Below, piece by piece: positions 1 to 13,469 of a stretch of 64,000 nt of DNA. Origin of the DNA: Atrichornis clamosus (Eukaryota; Chordata; Aves; Passeriformes; Menuridae). The DNA lies in assembly GCA_013400975.1 (NCBI GenBank), contig WBMZ01012071.1, positions 434,001 through 498,000 on the forward strand, in the 5' to 3' direction. How positions within the stretch are numbered: position 1 is the stretch's first letter; the number at the start of each line of letters is the position of its first letter. Position numbers and translations under genes: made by a program. Under the pieces are notes generated by a model, which was not told the origin of the DNA, made no database searches, and worked only from the letters and a program-made list of their open reading frames with translations.

Positions 1-479
1 GACCACAATGAGGGAAATGAAAAGGGTATTTCTGTGATAAGATAGACTAAATAAAGGGGAGAAATGCCTTTCACATGCTCAGCTTTGAGGGTCCTTGAAA
101 TTTGGTCTGCTGCCAAGGGGCTTGTTAAGAATTCGTGTGTTACTTTTTCAGGCATACTCTGAATATACTGTAATGTTCACTTCAGAACTATTACAGTGTG
201 AGCTCTGAATGCATATTAGTGCATGATGTAATATGGATTCATTTCATCCTTTTTTCATGCAGGATGGTTGGACATACCCCTCTTGAAGTGCATCTATACT
301 TGATAGCAGTGACATGGCATGTGCATGTGAATTCATTTGATTATTTGTGATAGAACACATAGATAGATAATCAGGTAAAAAAATAGTTTAATTATTGATT
401 TAGTCCTCTTATAGCTTTCTATCCTCCATAAGAATAGCCAGGCTATCCCCCTGAAGTTTTTGTTCCCGTAGCTTTACAC
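1..479. other. Intergenic DNA, no gene seen
   Basis: This stretch is A+T-rich with stops in all frames and no recognisable coding block, CpG cluster or simple repeat. Its right part may include the decayed 3' end of the LINE fossil that becomes readable near position 480, but I cannot place that boundary by eye. Confidence 0.5.
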
Positions 480-3110
480 TTGGATCTTACCTCATTAGTT
501 TGCACCAGATCACCCAGTAATCCTTGTCAACTAGTCTCAGTGATATTTTATTACTGTCGTCTTCTGTAATGACTGAGTCTTCTCCCAACCTTTAGGTTTT
601 CTTCTAAATTATTGATAAAATTGTGAACTAGTGTATGCCTAGGAAAGCTATCCCAGCAGAATACCTGTTCTGTGATCATTCCCTATTTAAATTTCCGTTT
701 TGAAATGTCAGTTAACCAGTTTTCCATTCATTTAATGTGAGACATGTCAATTTTGTATTATCATGTTTTCTTAACTCAAATGTCATGAATACCACATCAA
801 ATGTCATATAGAATCAAAGTGTATCAACAGTGTTGTCTTTCCCTTGTAGTCACAATTGGAAAAAAAGCCAGCCAATGTGTTTGACAGTATCTATTTTCCA
901 TATTGCACTTAGATTGGCATTTAGCATATTTCTCCTCTTTAATTAGTTAGTAATTGAGTCCCCTGTCAGCCATTCCATTACTTTGCTCCAGATCAATTTC
1001 AAACTGACAGGACTGTAATTATCTAGGTCATTAAGTTTATCCTTCTTAAATATTAACACAACATACGTTTTCTTCCAGCTTTCTGGAACCTTCCCAATTG
1101 TTCCAAGACTTAGCAAAAAGCAGTAATAGCAATGGAAATTCTGCAGTCAGCTCTTCAACAACTCTTGGATCCAAGTTATCTGAAGTTTCCTATGCAAGTA
1201 TTTCTTACTTCACTAGCTTCCTTTGTTGTTTGGTTGGTTGGGTTTTTTGGGGTTTTTTTTGTTGCCTGGTAGTTCATCATCCTCATAGAGTATCATCAAT
1301 TGTCTGTCTTTTCCTTAAATACTGAACACAAATACTTATTGAACACTTCTTTCTTGTCTTCATTACTCTTAACAAATCTTCCACTTCAATCTGATAAAGA
1401 ACTGGTACCATTGTCAGGGTTCCTAATGCTTTTGAAAAAGATTGTCCTTAATTCTTTGGCCATAAATTTCTCCTTACAACTTGGCTACACATTGAAGGAA
1501 TTATATATGTAATGCCTTAGTTCTACTCTATATTCAATGTTATTAACTTTCTTTTTTCATTTCATTGATTTACAGTTAAGTAGAGGCTTTCATTAACCCT
1601 TTGAACTAGATATTTTTTAAACACAGACAATTTTCTTTCCTGATTTTTCGGCTAATAAATGTTTGTATTTTCCAATTATTAATCTGTTTTCTCTCCTAGT
1701 TTATTCTCCCTTTCAGTAATTTTCAGTTTGGTAAAAAGACTACAACATCCATATTACTGTGTGGGCTTCATTCTCTTCATGCCCGTAAAGAACAATCAAG
1801 TTACCATTATAGCCACTAATATTAATTTACTTCTCTTACCAACTACCTCTGGTCTCTTTTCATTATTTCTGAGATGATATCTCACATTAAATTTTCATTC
1901 TTGGAGAGTTTTCCAGTTTGGTTTAAGAAATGTTCGTATATAATGTTCAAAAATTCAGCAGAAGTGCCATCATCATGAAACTTCAGGCATATGTCAGGCA
2001 GGCTGAAGTCTCAGATGATAGTGCAGCTTTTTTGCTCCTACACATTACAGAAGGTGCAAAGGCATCCAGTCATCCCGCTGTCTTCTATGATTTGGTGATT
2101 TGCAGACAGCAGCTACTATCCCATCTAGTGTTTTATCTGTTAGAGTATTGATCCATTGCATTCACATCATTTGCTTCTGAGCTGCTGGTGTCCTGAAAGC
2201 AGACTGTGGCTCTGTTACTGTGGAGTGCCACTCTGCTTCCCCTTCTCTCTACTTGATCTTTCCAAAAATAGGTTATAACCATTGATTTTAATGTTTCAGT
2301 TATGCAGTTCTTCCCATCTAGTGTCAGTAATATCAGCTACACTGAATTTATAAATATGTAATTCTGAATCCTTTAATTTTTTACCCAGACTATTTGGTAT
2401 AGTTTTATAGAAAATCTACTACTTTTACATCCTTCATTAATTTTGATTTTGTCATCTTGATTTCATGCTGAGAGACTGGGGGGTTTTTGGTTGGATTTGG
2501 GGCTTTTTTTTCATCAATTCTTCTTTCAGCTCTTATTTTTAGCCTCTTCCTCAGCAAGCTGTTTGCCTTTCTACAGAACAGGAGACCACCTAAATGGTGC
2601 CATCCTTTCACCTGCATCAAAAGACAGATCCTCCTTCTTCAGAATCCTTTTTTTCCTAGCTTCCTTCATTCACCAACCAAGGATAATATCCCGGAGGATC
2701 ACAGACATTCTTATTTTTAAACAATGTTCAGGGTTCCCTGACCTTGTCCAAGATCTGTGAGACAATCCCTATGAAGCAGAGTCGCTGATGTGTACAGTCT
2801 TTCCCATTGTCCTATCTCCAGCCTTTTCCCTGGATTGCCTGGCCTGTGCATGATCCCTAACTGTCATTTTTTGAAAATGTCTGCCTCTGGAGAATTCTGA
2901 AATTTGGGTGGGGATCAACTGGAGATGGGGGATCTGTTTTCAAATGAAAGTGTAGGCTGTTTTAGCACATCTGCTCGGGCCCTTCTCTTTGTTGTACAGA
3001 GTAACCAGACCTCTGTGGGCAGCTCAGTCCCTGGGCTGGCAGCTCCCATCTGTCTTCAGGATTGGCAGAACTTGGTTCCCACTAGGGAGTCTGGGTTCTG
3101 AGACAGTATA
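480..3110 (-). mobile_element. Decayed CR1/L3-clade LINE
   Basis: Reading the - strand, 970-1089 gives 40 codons without a stop that fit the CR1-type reverse transcriptase start: VPESWKKTYVVLIFKK followed by DNYSPVSL, against the family pattern PEDWKKANVTPIFKK...GNYRPVSL. Further 5' on the same strand, 1981-2010 reads DFSLPDICLK, the AP-endonuclease motif usually written GDFNLPDICW. Order and orientation (endonuclease before RT) are right for one insertion. The stretch 540-960 still resembles the later RT region (DFxKAFD area) with frameshifts. The part from about 2480 to 3110 looks like the 5' region of such elements, but less clearly. It is heavily mutated and certainly inactive. Short + strand open frames at 1098-1512, 1930-2151 and 2487-3101 lie antisense to it and are not genes. 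The exact ends and subfamily are uncertain. Confidence 0.8.
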
Positions 3111-5368
3111 TACAGTGAACAGAGGAACGGTCAAAAAATGAAACAGATTAAGAATGGGCTTGTTTTGTCATAAGATTGATCAAATCTTCCTTTCCATGGG
3201 AGATTTAAATTACAATCAGCTAGCACTCCTTACTGGCAAAAGCAAAACATTCTACAAGAGAATTTCTGATTAACTCTTCTCCTGTCCAGAGGAGAGCTAT
3301 CTAAATTAATTGTCTTTGACAGGTGAGGTCTGTCCTCATTTTGGTACAGGAGATAAGGTACTGGTTACGACACAACTGGGTAGACTTGCACAGCTTTTTA
3401 ATTACATCAAAAGCACTTATCACAAATGTCTTGTAAACTGCGTGTCAACAGTGCTTGGATTGCAGCTGCCTGGCCTTGGGGTTTGATGACTTATCTGTTT
3501 AATAGTTATGATGAAACATTGTCCTACATTCTGTGACCAATTTTGCCTTTAGCCTATTCTTACAGTGCCTTATAGTTCAAACCTTACTGTGCAGACTTTA
3601 AAATAAGGCTAATTAAATCAATTTGGTCTCACATTGCCTTTTTATGTCAGCACTCCAGAAAAGATGCTCAGTTCATTGTTCTGACACAAGTCACATTGCT
3701 TCATCATTTTAGTGACCTGATTGATGAAAGACACATGATGTATGGTGATGTCACCTAGTAAAAAGTCTGATTGCTGCCTTGTCCTGTGTATTACTTTTGC
3801 AGAACTAGGAAGGGAGCTAAGCAAATGTTTCCCCTGAAGATAGTGTATAGAAACTAAAAATCCTCCAGCACCTGCAGGATAAATCCACACGGTACAGTAC
3901 AAGCCCCATGCCATGCAGAGATACACTTCCTGGCTCTGAATGAACAAAACATGTCTGCATACAAATGGCAAACCATTTGTTACATTTTTGCAAGGGAAAA
4001 CATGAAAAAATCTGTTGGAGCACAGCCTTGCAGCTCCTGATTTCTCTGGCCTGTGCTATGAACAAGTTGAGTTACTTGGAATTGTAAACCACTTGGTATT
4101 GTGTTGACTAATTGACACACTCACATACACAAAATGGCATGGTAAAAATGGCATACACTAAAACATCTCAGATCAAGTCACTGTCATGTACTTTTTTTCT
4201 GGAAGTGCTGTGGAAAGAAGAGGAGACATAGTTTATACTTGCACAACTAGCTGAAAGCTGTATACAGTAAGCACCTTGAGAACATCAAGTGATTGGGAAG
4301 AGAATTACTATGAATACTATAGTGAATTTATTTTTTGTTATTTCTTCATCTTATCTTGAAAAGATCAGTTCTTTTCATCAGTACCTCAAAGATTGTTCCC
4401 CAGAAAAGTATGAAGCAGACTGACAAAGGGTTTCTGAAAGCCATTTCTATTACATGAAAAGAAGCAGTGGGAATTTAAGAAGGGGAGAGAAAAGAGTGAA
4501 TATTTAAACTAAGGACTTTGAGAACCAAAATTCCAGTGCTTTATGTGCTGTACTTCTTACTGGTATCAACAGGAGCACTTACTTAAAGCTTAGTACAGGG
4601 TTTGGGGGGGGTTCCTTCATATCTGCAAATGACTATAAAGCACAGAAAAAAAAGAGGCCAGTATTTTTCTGGTGTGAAACCTTTGTTTTATCTTTCATGA
4701 TACTTGAAATGGCAACCAGCTTTAGTGCTTTAGTAATGGTTCAAGTGTCAGAATTCATTCCTTTTTTTTTTCCCCCTAGAAAAACAGGGCCTGAGAGTCA
4801 AACTGCATCATTTTTCAAGGGCAGCTTTGCAATCCTTGGGAGTTTTAAAATGTGGAAAATGCTGTATTAATTTGAGTACATCAGTAGTGAATGGGATAAT
4901 TTAACAGCACCTTCCGCTCTCAAGTATTTCTTTTCTTGCATAGATTATTAGACAGCAAGAGTTGAGGATACAAGCCTTGAATCATGAAAGCATGTGTACA
5001 TACTGAAGACATATTACAATGAATTATAAGCACTGGTAATAGTTTAGAATCCAAAGGGCTGGTGACCTTTGCTTTTAAAAACATGCTTTAAATGTTATCA
5101 TTCTGCAGCACCGTCTTCTCAACTCTATCTCCTAAATGCTTTTGGACACACAGACCATGGGATTAATTATATACTGCAAGCAACAATTCATGAATATTTA
5201 ACACACTCATTTATACTTAATGAATAAATTTGCATTTTGACAGTGTTATTTAATGTGGTTTAAGGAAAAACTGCTCATTACCTTTCAATTTTGTAGATTA
5301 GGAGAATGTAATTGGAATGATAAGGTAGGAGAGAGGCTGCATGATTGTTCACACGTTTTGTTCCCACA
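3111..5368. other. Intergenic A+T-rich DNA
   Basis: No gene, RNA gene or clear repeat is recognisable. There is a small imperfect duplication of an 'aaaatggcat' unit near 4132-4155 and a G run near 4602. Open frames at 3642-3971 and 3817-4065 on the - strand overlap each other, have no recognisable domain and are most likely chance. Confidence 0.5.
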
Positions 5369-5419
5369 GGTTTTTGAATCAGAACGGCTCAGTTTGGTTT
5401 GTTTGGGGGAAGTTTGTCT

Positions 5420-6035
5420 GTCTCAGTTACTTCATCCCACTCCCTGAGGGAAGGCTGAAAGCAGCGAGGGCTGAGGCAGGAGGCAGCTGCCGCACACGGC
5501 CTGTGCTCGGCCGGCCAGTTGGCTTTGGGCAGGACATTCCTGAGGGACAGGGAGCTGGGCTGCCACTGGAGAAGAGGGGCGTCGCTCCCCAAGGAGCCGA
5601 AGGGGCCCGCGCTGGCCGGGGCGGTGCTGGAGGGGCAGAGGGGTCCCTCGGAGCAGGGCAGACCCACGTGGCGGTGGCGGTCGCGGGCAGCAGCGGTGCT
5701 GGATCCGGCCCCGGGGCCGGCGGTGCCCGGGAGCCGCGGTGAGGCTGCGCCCGGGGCGTGGCAGAGGCTGCTCTGGAGAGCCCTTCCAGCCGCCTTCGCA
5801 CAGAGCTCCGTGTGAGCGGCTGCAGGCCCGGGGCCCCCGTGGAGAGCTTTCCGGGGCTGGGCACAGGCGGGACAGGCGGTGCGGTGGACGCGGCCCCCGT
5901 GCCGGGCCTGTCGGTACCACCCTGCCCCAGCGCCGCCGTCCCGGGCTCGGCCCAACACCCCCGGCCGGGCAGCTCAGAGCGCTCGGGAGGGCACTGTCCG
6001 GGGCACGGGGCTCGGAGCTCTCCAAGGTGTCGGAT
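5420..6035. promoter_or_regulatory. Orphan CpG island
   Basis: Base composition changes abruptly from A+T-rich flanks to strongly G+C-rich DNA with many CpG dinucleotides, then returns to A/T-rich runs after about 6040. It contains an E-box (CACGTG, 5665-5670) and many GC-box-like stretches. In vertebrates such islands usually mark promoters. No gene is recognisable at it: long open frames exist on both strands and in several frames at once, which is expected when stop codons are rare in G+C-rich DNA, and none resembles a known protein. It could be the promoter of a long non-coding RNA, an unannotated 5' exon, a distal promoter or enhancer, or a G+C-rich repeat such as a solo LTR. The island is clear; its role is not. 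Confidence 0.7.
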
Positions 6036-9000
6036 TGCACAAGGTTTTGTTGAGGTTATTTTTTTTTCCCCTGACGACCTGGTCCTTTTGAGAACTCTCT
6101 TTAAAAAGGGAAAAAAAACCCCCAACAACCCAAAACTCAAAAAACCCGCAGCTCATCTTGCAGAAAAACCTCACAACAGATCTGTGTACTTTTCAGCAGT
6201 TCAAAAGGGGAAGGAGGTAAAGACATACATTCTATTTTTCTTTTGGTATTCTTAATTTTTAAGCCTATCTCATGATTTGTAGAAAGGGGAAGCAGTGGGG
6301 AAGAGGAACAATTTGGTTGGGTTTTTTCTTTCAGCAGTCCTGGTATGAAAACTCTGTCCCATTTAAATTTCATAGTGAGGAGGAGTGTGTTTGTTTTTTT
6401 AATACGGCTAACTACAAAACCTGTGTTCTTGGGTGTCTTTGCTTTGCCTTTTTAGCATGTATTTAATAAACTCAAATGTTTCCTTAGGCCTAGAGGTACC
6501 TTAAAGATTTCTTAGATAGTCCAAATTTTTAAAAATCTAAAATAATCTGAAGTCTAAAAATTATTTCGCAGGGCTTGATGGTCTCGTATATTTCTGTATC
6601 TGAACAGCAACACAAGAGAATATCCCCAGGTTTCTAGTCTTTAATACCAAGGGTTGATTTTGTAAAACAGTTTTTAAAATGGCTTACAATTTACTTTTTT
6701 AACAAAGTATATGCATTGTTTCTATTTGTCATTTTGAAGTGCCATATGGTGGCAGATACTAATCCACAATATGTTGCCATAGTTCTCTCTGATCTCTTGA
6801 AAACAACATAATTACACAAATGGAGACTTGACCTTTCATTCAGCTTTAATGGACTGTTTTCTGAGCATATTTCTAATCAAAGAGAATTGCTTAAAATGTT
6901 ATTGTCAAAGTTGGCTACATATATCTTGTCTGGGAAGGGAAAAATCTTCAGGCCAGAATCAGGCTGTACACCAAATCCCTGTTCAACACACAGAATAATG
7001 ACATCTTGATTCTCACAGGGGGGCTCTAGAAATAACTTTGATGTTAAGCAAAACAAAGATTTGAAATGTAAAAACTGTGTTGATATCCTCTGGGCAATGA
7101 TGCATAAGGAAAGATAGCCCATCTTTGACATACTCCTCATCCTGTGGGAATATTCCCACACAGTATTAATAGAGGTGGATGTAGCAGATAAAGCTTGGAT
7201 CTGCATTTTGGTGTTCTTGAGTTGAAGGCTTGAAGTCTTAGATACTGGTTTGACTGCATCCAGCAAGCTATTCTCAGACTGCCTGGGCCTCCATCACTGT
7301 GCATCTCCAGATCAAGAATTATGTTTCAGTCTCTCAGTGACTTAATGTACTTCTGACTTTCACATATTAAAAGAATCTAAGCTCCTGGTGGGATATATGG
7401 GGCAAATCTCTGTGGGCTTCCTGTACATGCCTCTTTTTAATTCATATAAAATACAAAGGATTTGTGAGGAGCAAAAGCAGATGTGTGCAGGCACCAAGGT
7501 CAGTTTTTTCCCCTGAGGAGGTGTGTGACCATTTGCTGTGTCTGCAGCTGGTGCTGATGGGCTGACACAGGCTGGGATATGCAGGTACCACAAAGGACAG
7601 CTGCAACACTGCCCATCCCTCCTGACTGGAAACAGGTTCTTTTCCTACTTGGGAAGAGGGTTTCGAGCCCTGGTTACAGGGGTTTGTTCCTGTTTAGGTC
7701 ACCAAAATGGTTGATAATGTTGATAATGCATAAACCAAAGAACCTAACATTCATTATTTTGAGTAATTTTTTTAAGCACATGTATTACCCTTTTGATCTG
7801 GAGTTTGACAGCCCTCAAAACAGTTCTCTCTCTGCAACACAGGATTGCACCCTTAGGATATTTCCTATTATATTTTTTGCTGAAAGTATGTGTTGTGCGC
7901 CTCCATTTTGATACGGCAGGAAAGCAATAGAAGTCCTTTAAAACTTTTCCCACTGGGAAATCTTGAATTTGTGAATATGGTGACTGATTATATGCATCAC
8001 AAAGCAAAAATGCATAACTGAACAGCAGCAACTGTCTGAAAATAATCTACTGTTTCAAACAGTTGAAGGCTCCAGTGTGACAAGTCACCAAGTATTTAAA
8101 CTCTCTTCCTGTGATCAGCCTACATGCTAGCTTGATAAAAGGTATTAGCTATGAATACATGAAAGAATCAGTTTTATTCCACCCATGCCCCACCTTTGTG
8201 TATGCCTAGAGTCATGTTTATGGGGCACAACTGGCCCTAGATGAGATGTCATCAGGCCCCAGTATGTCATCTATTGGGTATACCTTTTTTTCCCAATATT
8301 AAAGGTTTAAAACTTCTGGGAACAAAAAGATGATTCAGGATAGATTAGACTTGTCTTCTGACTTTGGTAATTCAAATTTACTTGCATAATTTAACTCAAT
8401 AAAGTTTTGCTTGATAATGCATGTGAACTGGGAGATGAACAAGTAAGGAATCTATAATTTTTCCTGAATTTTATTCCAAATGTGTCTATTTCTGTTGAAC
8501 AAGTTTGCCAGTTGTATTCAGATACTGAGAAATCCATACACTATGTTTGCTGTTCCAAAGCAAAGCTACTCACATCCAAGTTATGAAAATTTAGTACATT
8601 AATAACTTGTATAAGGAATAGTTAACGTCAAACTCATCGACTATAGAAATCAAGCCAGGGGGCAATATTTAATTGACTCAGAGTCAGACATATTTCTCCT
8701 GTGGGCAAAGCCAGGTAACTTTTCTGAGACACAGAAATCTCTCTCATTTGTATCCTGTGCCAAAGGTCTTTAAACCTCAGGAAAACCTTCCTCTCTGGAG
8801 CATTCTTTCTTCCACTACTGTGTTTCCTCTTAACAAGGTAATGCTCTTGTGCTGTTAATGTTAATGAGAGTACTAAAATCTCTTAATAAGAAAATGTTTG
8901 AATTAATAAAGACAGTGCCTTTGCTGTTTAGGATCAGCCTGATTCCATATGCAGAGATTTCTATGGACAGTTTTACAAATGCCTCTACTCGACCTGGACA

Positions 9001-12000
9001 GGGGTTCTCTGGAATCCTACACTTTCAGGGAAAAGCATGAATACTGTAGTCAGGCTATTTGGAAAGATAACTAAGTAAAAATTTTTAGCAGTAAAATTCT
9101 ATATATTGTCTCAGCCTAAAAATGTTGACACCTGAACAGAGCAGGTGCTGATACATTCATTTGTAATGAATTAACTAGACTTGTCTGAGCTTTTGAAGGT
9201 TATGTGACTGCATTTATTGATCTCATTTCACTGATATCAAAAAGAGCTGAAGTTTCTTGTTACCCCATAAGGCCGTTCATGCCATTGTCTTCCAGACTCA
9301 TTTGAAGCTTTTTCTTTGATCTAGAAATCTAAATAATCTGTGTGAATCCTTAGAAGAAGCTCTGTCTGATATGGTTGCTCTACTTATTGCCAGTGAAGGG
9401 ACCTAAGTCATAACCCTAGTTCTGGGAGTAACAAAGTCTGGTTAGCAATGGATTTGTCCTTAATAGCCTGCATTTCTCCATTGATTTTAGCTCCACATTC
9501 CTCCATATTCCTTAAAAATCTTCAAACGCTGATATCCCTATGTCCTCTGTCTTTTTCCACACTATCCCTACACCTTTCTTGCTTATCCTGTGCCTATCCC
9601 CGGAGAGACTTTCTACTGCGGTAACTGAAGTAAAGGTGGCCTCAGAGCTCCTTCAGATAGTGTCTGCCACCCTCTGTACTGTCTGGTGGTCCAAAGAAAA
9701 CATACTTTGACTGGTTTAAAGTTATGTGTAGACTTCTGGTCCAGTTAATAAATGTGTACTGACTCACTGTTTGCTACTTCCTCCCTCTGAGCAAACTGAA
9801 TAAAAAAGAGACAATTTAAACTGCTCCTGCCTTTCCTTCTTTTAAAGTTCTAGAAGCAGCTCTCTCCTATTATCTGGCTGCTGAGCTTCATGAAACTCAT
9901 GCCTATATTTGAGACCTTTTTTTTCTGTGAAATTGGTTTTAAATTACCCAGTGAAATCCAAAGTTACTTGATGAAGATACGACAGGCACGCAAACAAGCC
10001 GTGTGTCTGTGATCACAAAAGCTTTGTTTGCATTGGGACATTACACAAAAATAAGTGGGAAGATGGAAGCAGTGACTCACCATTCCTCTGGATACCTTTG
10101 CTAACTTTCAGTACTAGTTGTCAGGCAGATTGCTGGTTTCCCCGTTGTTCACAGACACAGGTGGGCTGAGGGGGAGCAGCCAGTAAATTTTGGTGCAACT
10201 CTTGGAGGGTTTTATCGCATTTTACTTTATGTGTATTTCTTGTTCCTATTTGATCATATGACAAGTGTTAGTCACTTGATTTTTAAAAGGTTGTCTTGGT
10301 ACCTGGAGAGCTGGAGGTGCCTGTATCTTGTGTATTAGTACTAGAACAATAAATCAGAGTTAAGAATAGAAGCAAAGCATGCCGGGAGACATTGTGTAAC
10401 AGAAAACTATGGGAAGAAAGTTGGACAGGTCTGGACTGCCAGCTAATGTGGAGGAGAGGAAAGAAAAGAGCAGCCTGACCTTTCTGTGGTGCCCTTATAA
10501 GAGGTCAGAGGAATGAAACAGTAATGGCAGCCTTCAGTCTCGAAAAGGGCAGCGGGAAGAGAAGGGCAGCAGCAGACCTCAGCTACTGCTGCATATTCGA
10601 TTAACATTTGCTGCCCACAGTCCCATAACTTTTCACTGAGTAGGAGCCAGGATAAAAGCCATTCTATTTAGTGTCCATTTCACAAAGTGAAATCTAATTA
10701 GTTAAATGTTTAAAAGTTAATTAAGAATACACGATGTCAGAAAATACGTTCTCATGTAAGTGCAGCCCTCCCATACAAGCACTTGTGCTGCCGTAAACTC
10801 TGATTACGTAAATAATATCTCAGTGTCAATGCTCATAAAAGGCTGTTTGGCCAAGGGCCAGGAGGAGTGCCATGCAAAAATGTCCAGTCATCTCTTTAGG
10901 GGTTCGACTTCAATGTTAATGAAGACTCTCCATAGACACATACATGAAAGGATCTTATTAATTTCTGGAGTTTGTGTGCCATTCACATCTGTTACTGCAG
11001 AATACTGGACAATAAACCTATGAAGATGTTTTATCTAGGTACATGGGATGCAAGCACTGCTTTGCTTTAGGACTGCTGCTCATACATAGGTGCGGTCTAG
11101 CTTGAAATACCCAAGAAATCAAGGGGAAAAAAAACCCTGAGAATTGTCTGATGAGCTCCAGATATCACTGGAGTTCCTGAGTTGTTCAGCTGAAGGTGCA
11201 TTTATTTGACAGTTAAATACTTGATGCTTCAATACAGAAGTTGGAATATTATATTTTGAGGGCTATAATATCTCCAGATGAAAATCTCTGATATAAGACT
11301 CAAATTCAATATTATTCAATATAATATTTTGCCCCTATACAGTGAAATTTCAGCTCATTCATCTCTGGAAGAGTTTCCAGGAAATATTATGCTTCTGTGG
11401 GACATGCATCAGAAATGAAAAAAAAAAAAAAAATCTTTGAATCAGACAAAGGCAAACCTGCTAAAAAAAGGTATTGGGTGCAATAGTACCAAAGGGAACA
11501 AGGCCAGATTTTGTGTGGGAGTACATCAGCATTGCTCCACTGAAGACAAATGGGTGATCTGACCTGAATGTTGAGTCCAACATGGATCTTAGGTAATTTA
11601 TTTCTGAGCCTCTGTTCGGTCTGCAAGCTGGTTGATTGCACCTTAATAGAATCTAAATATTATTGTTACAAATGTCTTCTTTTTACAATAAATATTAATG
11701 AAAATTAATTTCAAACCTTGTTGTGTCAAGATCTAAATACAAGTAATATCCAACTAGGACACAGGAGAAGTATAGCATGAAGTCTTTTCTCATTATATAG
11801 TTATCAGGAACACTCTAAAAAACTGCAGTAGGAAACACATTCTTTGCTATTTTGATCTACAAGTAATTATATAAAATAGAAGGGTTTTTTAGAGGGAGCT
11901 GCAGAATGATAATTCTCTAACTTGAAGAGAAAGGAATAAAAGGTTGTAGTTTGAAAAATTATATTTTTTTCTTGAAGAAAAAATGTGAAAGAAAAATCAA

Positions 12001-12430
12001 CCTCCAGCAAAGGAGCTAGATGTGATTAGAAGAAAGATATGAAAGCGATCCCTGAAGAGTGGAAAGTAGAAACTCTTCTAAGAGGTGGCTGAAAGGCAGT
12101 GAAAGAATCAACTACCAGGCCTCTCTAGAGGAGTTATTCATAGCAAAATGCTGAAGAAGAATGAGTATACTAGAGACTTGCTGTGTAGTATGTATTCAGG
12201 CTCAGATAAATATTCACATTTCACAGCCTTTGCAAGAATAGCTCCTGTGAATATTTTACCATTAACCTGATGATCACCTGTAAAAGTTGTCACTGTTATC
12301 TTATTTCATTCTCCCTGTACTAGGTTGTTTTGGTTTGTTTTGGTTTTTAATTGGCAGCTGTGGTTAGTGTGAAAATCCTGGTGGATCAATTAGGAGTACT
12401 TCCTACTTCAAATAGTGTTGAGTGAATTTG
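6036..12430. other. Intergenic A+T-rich DNA
   Basis: Apart from an A/C-rich run at 6110-6150 and a 16-base A run at 11418-11433, I see no simple repeats. All open frames are short (the longest is 129 codons on the - strand at 6877-7266), lack recognisable domains and have no coding-like context. No tRNA or other RNA gene was recognised. Confidence 0.5.
11418..11433 (+). repeat. Poly(A) run, 16 bases
   Basis: An uninterrupted run of 16 A. No recognisable retroposed body precedes it, so it is best read as a simple homopolymer and not as a retroposon tail. Confidence 0.9.
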
Positions 12431-13469
12431 CCACTATGAGAGAATCTTATGACTGATTCTGATTCAAATTTCATACCTTTTTACACTAAATAGTGCACCA
12501 GAATCAGACCATCTGCTGTGAGGTGGAGCCCAGGAAGGACTCAGTGAGATTGCTAAATTTGGGTGGTTGAATTCCCACCAGTCCTTGACCCCGGTGCAAG
12601 TTCCTGTATCTTTGTAAGGATTTCCATAGCAGTGTTTTTCCCAAACAAGTAGTCACAGTGCTGGGCCAGCAGTGAGCAGGAAATAAGGGCATGTTGTGGA
12701 AACTTAAAGCAGCACAGAACTACCACCTGCTGCTCTCAGGTGACTTCAATAGGAGCAGAATTAAGCCACATATGTGGCATTGCTGCAGATGATCCTTCAT
12801 ACCTGAACACTTAGGAATTTTTATGGTGTCTTCACATGCCTAAGGAGCAGTTATGCTAGGTCTGTGAAATTGGATGGAAAACCATTTTGAAAGCTTTCAG
12901 AAATCATTAAACACCTAAAAGGTGAGAGACTTTCTTTTAGGGGGTTCTGGAGAAGTATGTGAGTAATGCTACTGTCTGTCTCCCCTGCCTTATGTTAGAC
13001 TGGTTTTGATAAGAAAACAGAATTTATGAATTATTTTTTAGTTTTAAAGATTATGTCAGGTTTGGGGGAGTTTTTTGTGAGTCTTAATGGTATAGCATTT
13101 CTTCTGCTGTACCAAGAAACTCTGTGGACTTCATCTGGGATTTTCTTCTTGGCTGATCAAATATTTTGAACAGTTTTATCATTTGGGTGGGATGTGAAAT
13201 TAGGAAAGGAGGCCACATTGGCTGAATTTTGAAACCAGGTCCCTCCCACAAAATCAGGTATCTTTTATTAGTACCTTTGTTGTTACGATATTAAGGAAAT
13301 GAGTTTTGGTGTGAATGAGATAGGTCTGTACATACATTGAAACACTCAGAAGAGGAAAGCAAAACATCATTTTCCCTTCTCCCCAGTCTCTGAGGCAGGA
13401 TGAGCACACTAAGAACAGCCATGACAAGAGTATTTCTAAAATCTTTTAAGAACAGGTGATTAATTTGTA

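Noticed and set aside
5427..6140. Long - strand open frames (up to 237 codons) in the orphan CpG island
   Set aside because: Several frames on both strands are open together, as expected from G+C-rich DNA with few stop triplets. The predicted proteins are low-complexity Pro/Ala/Arg/Gly and match no family I know.
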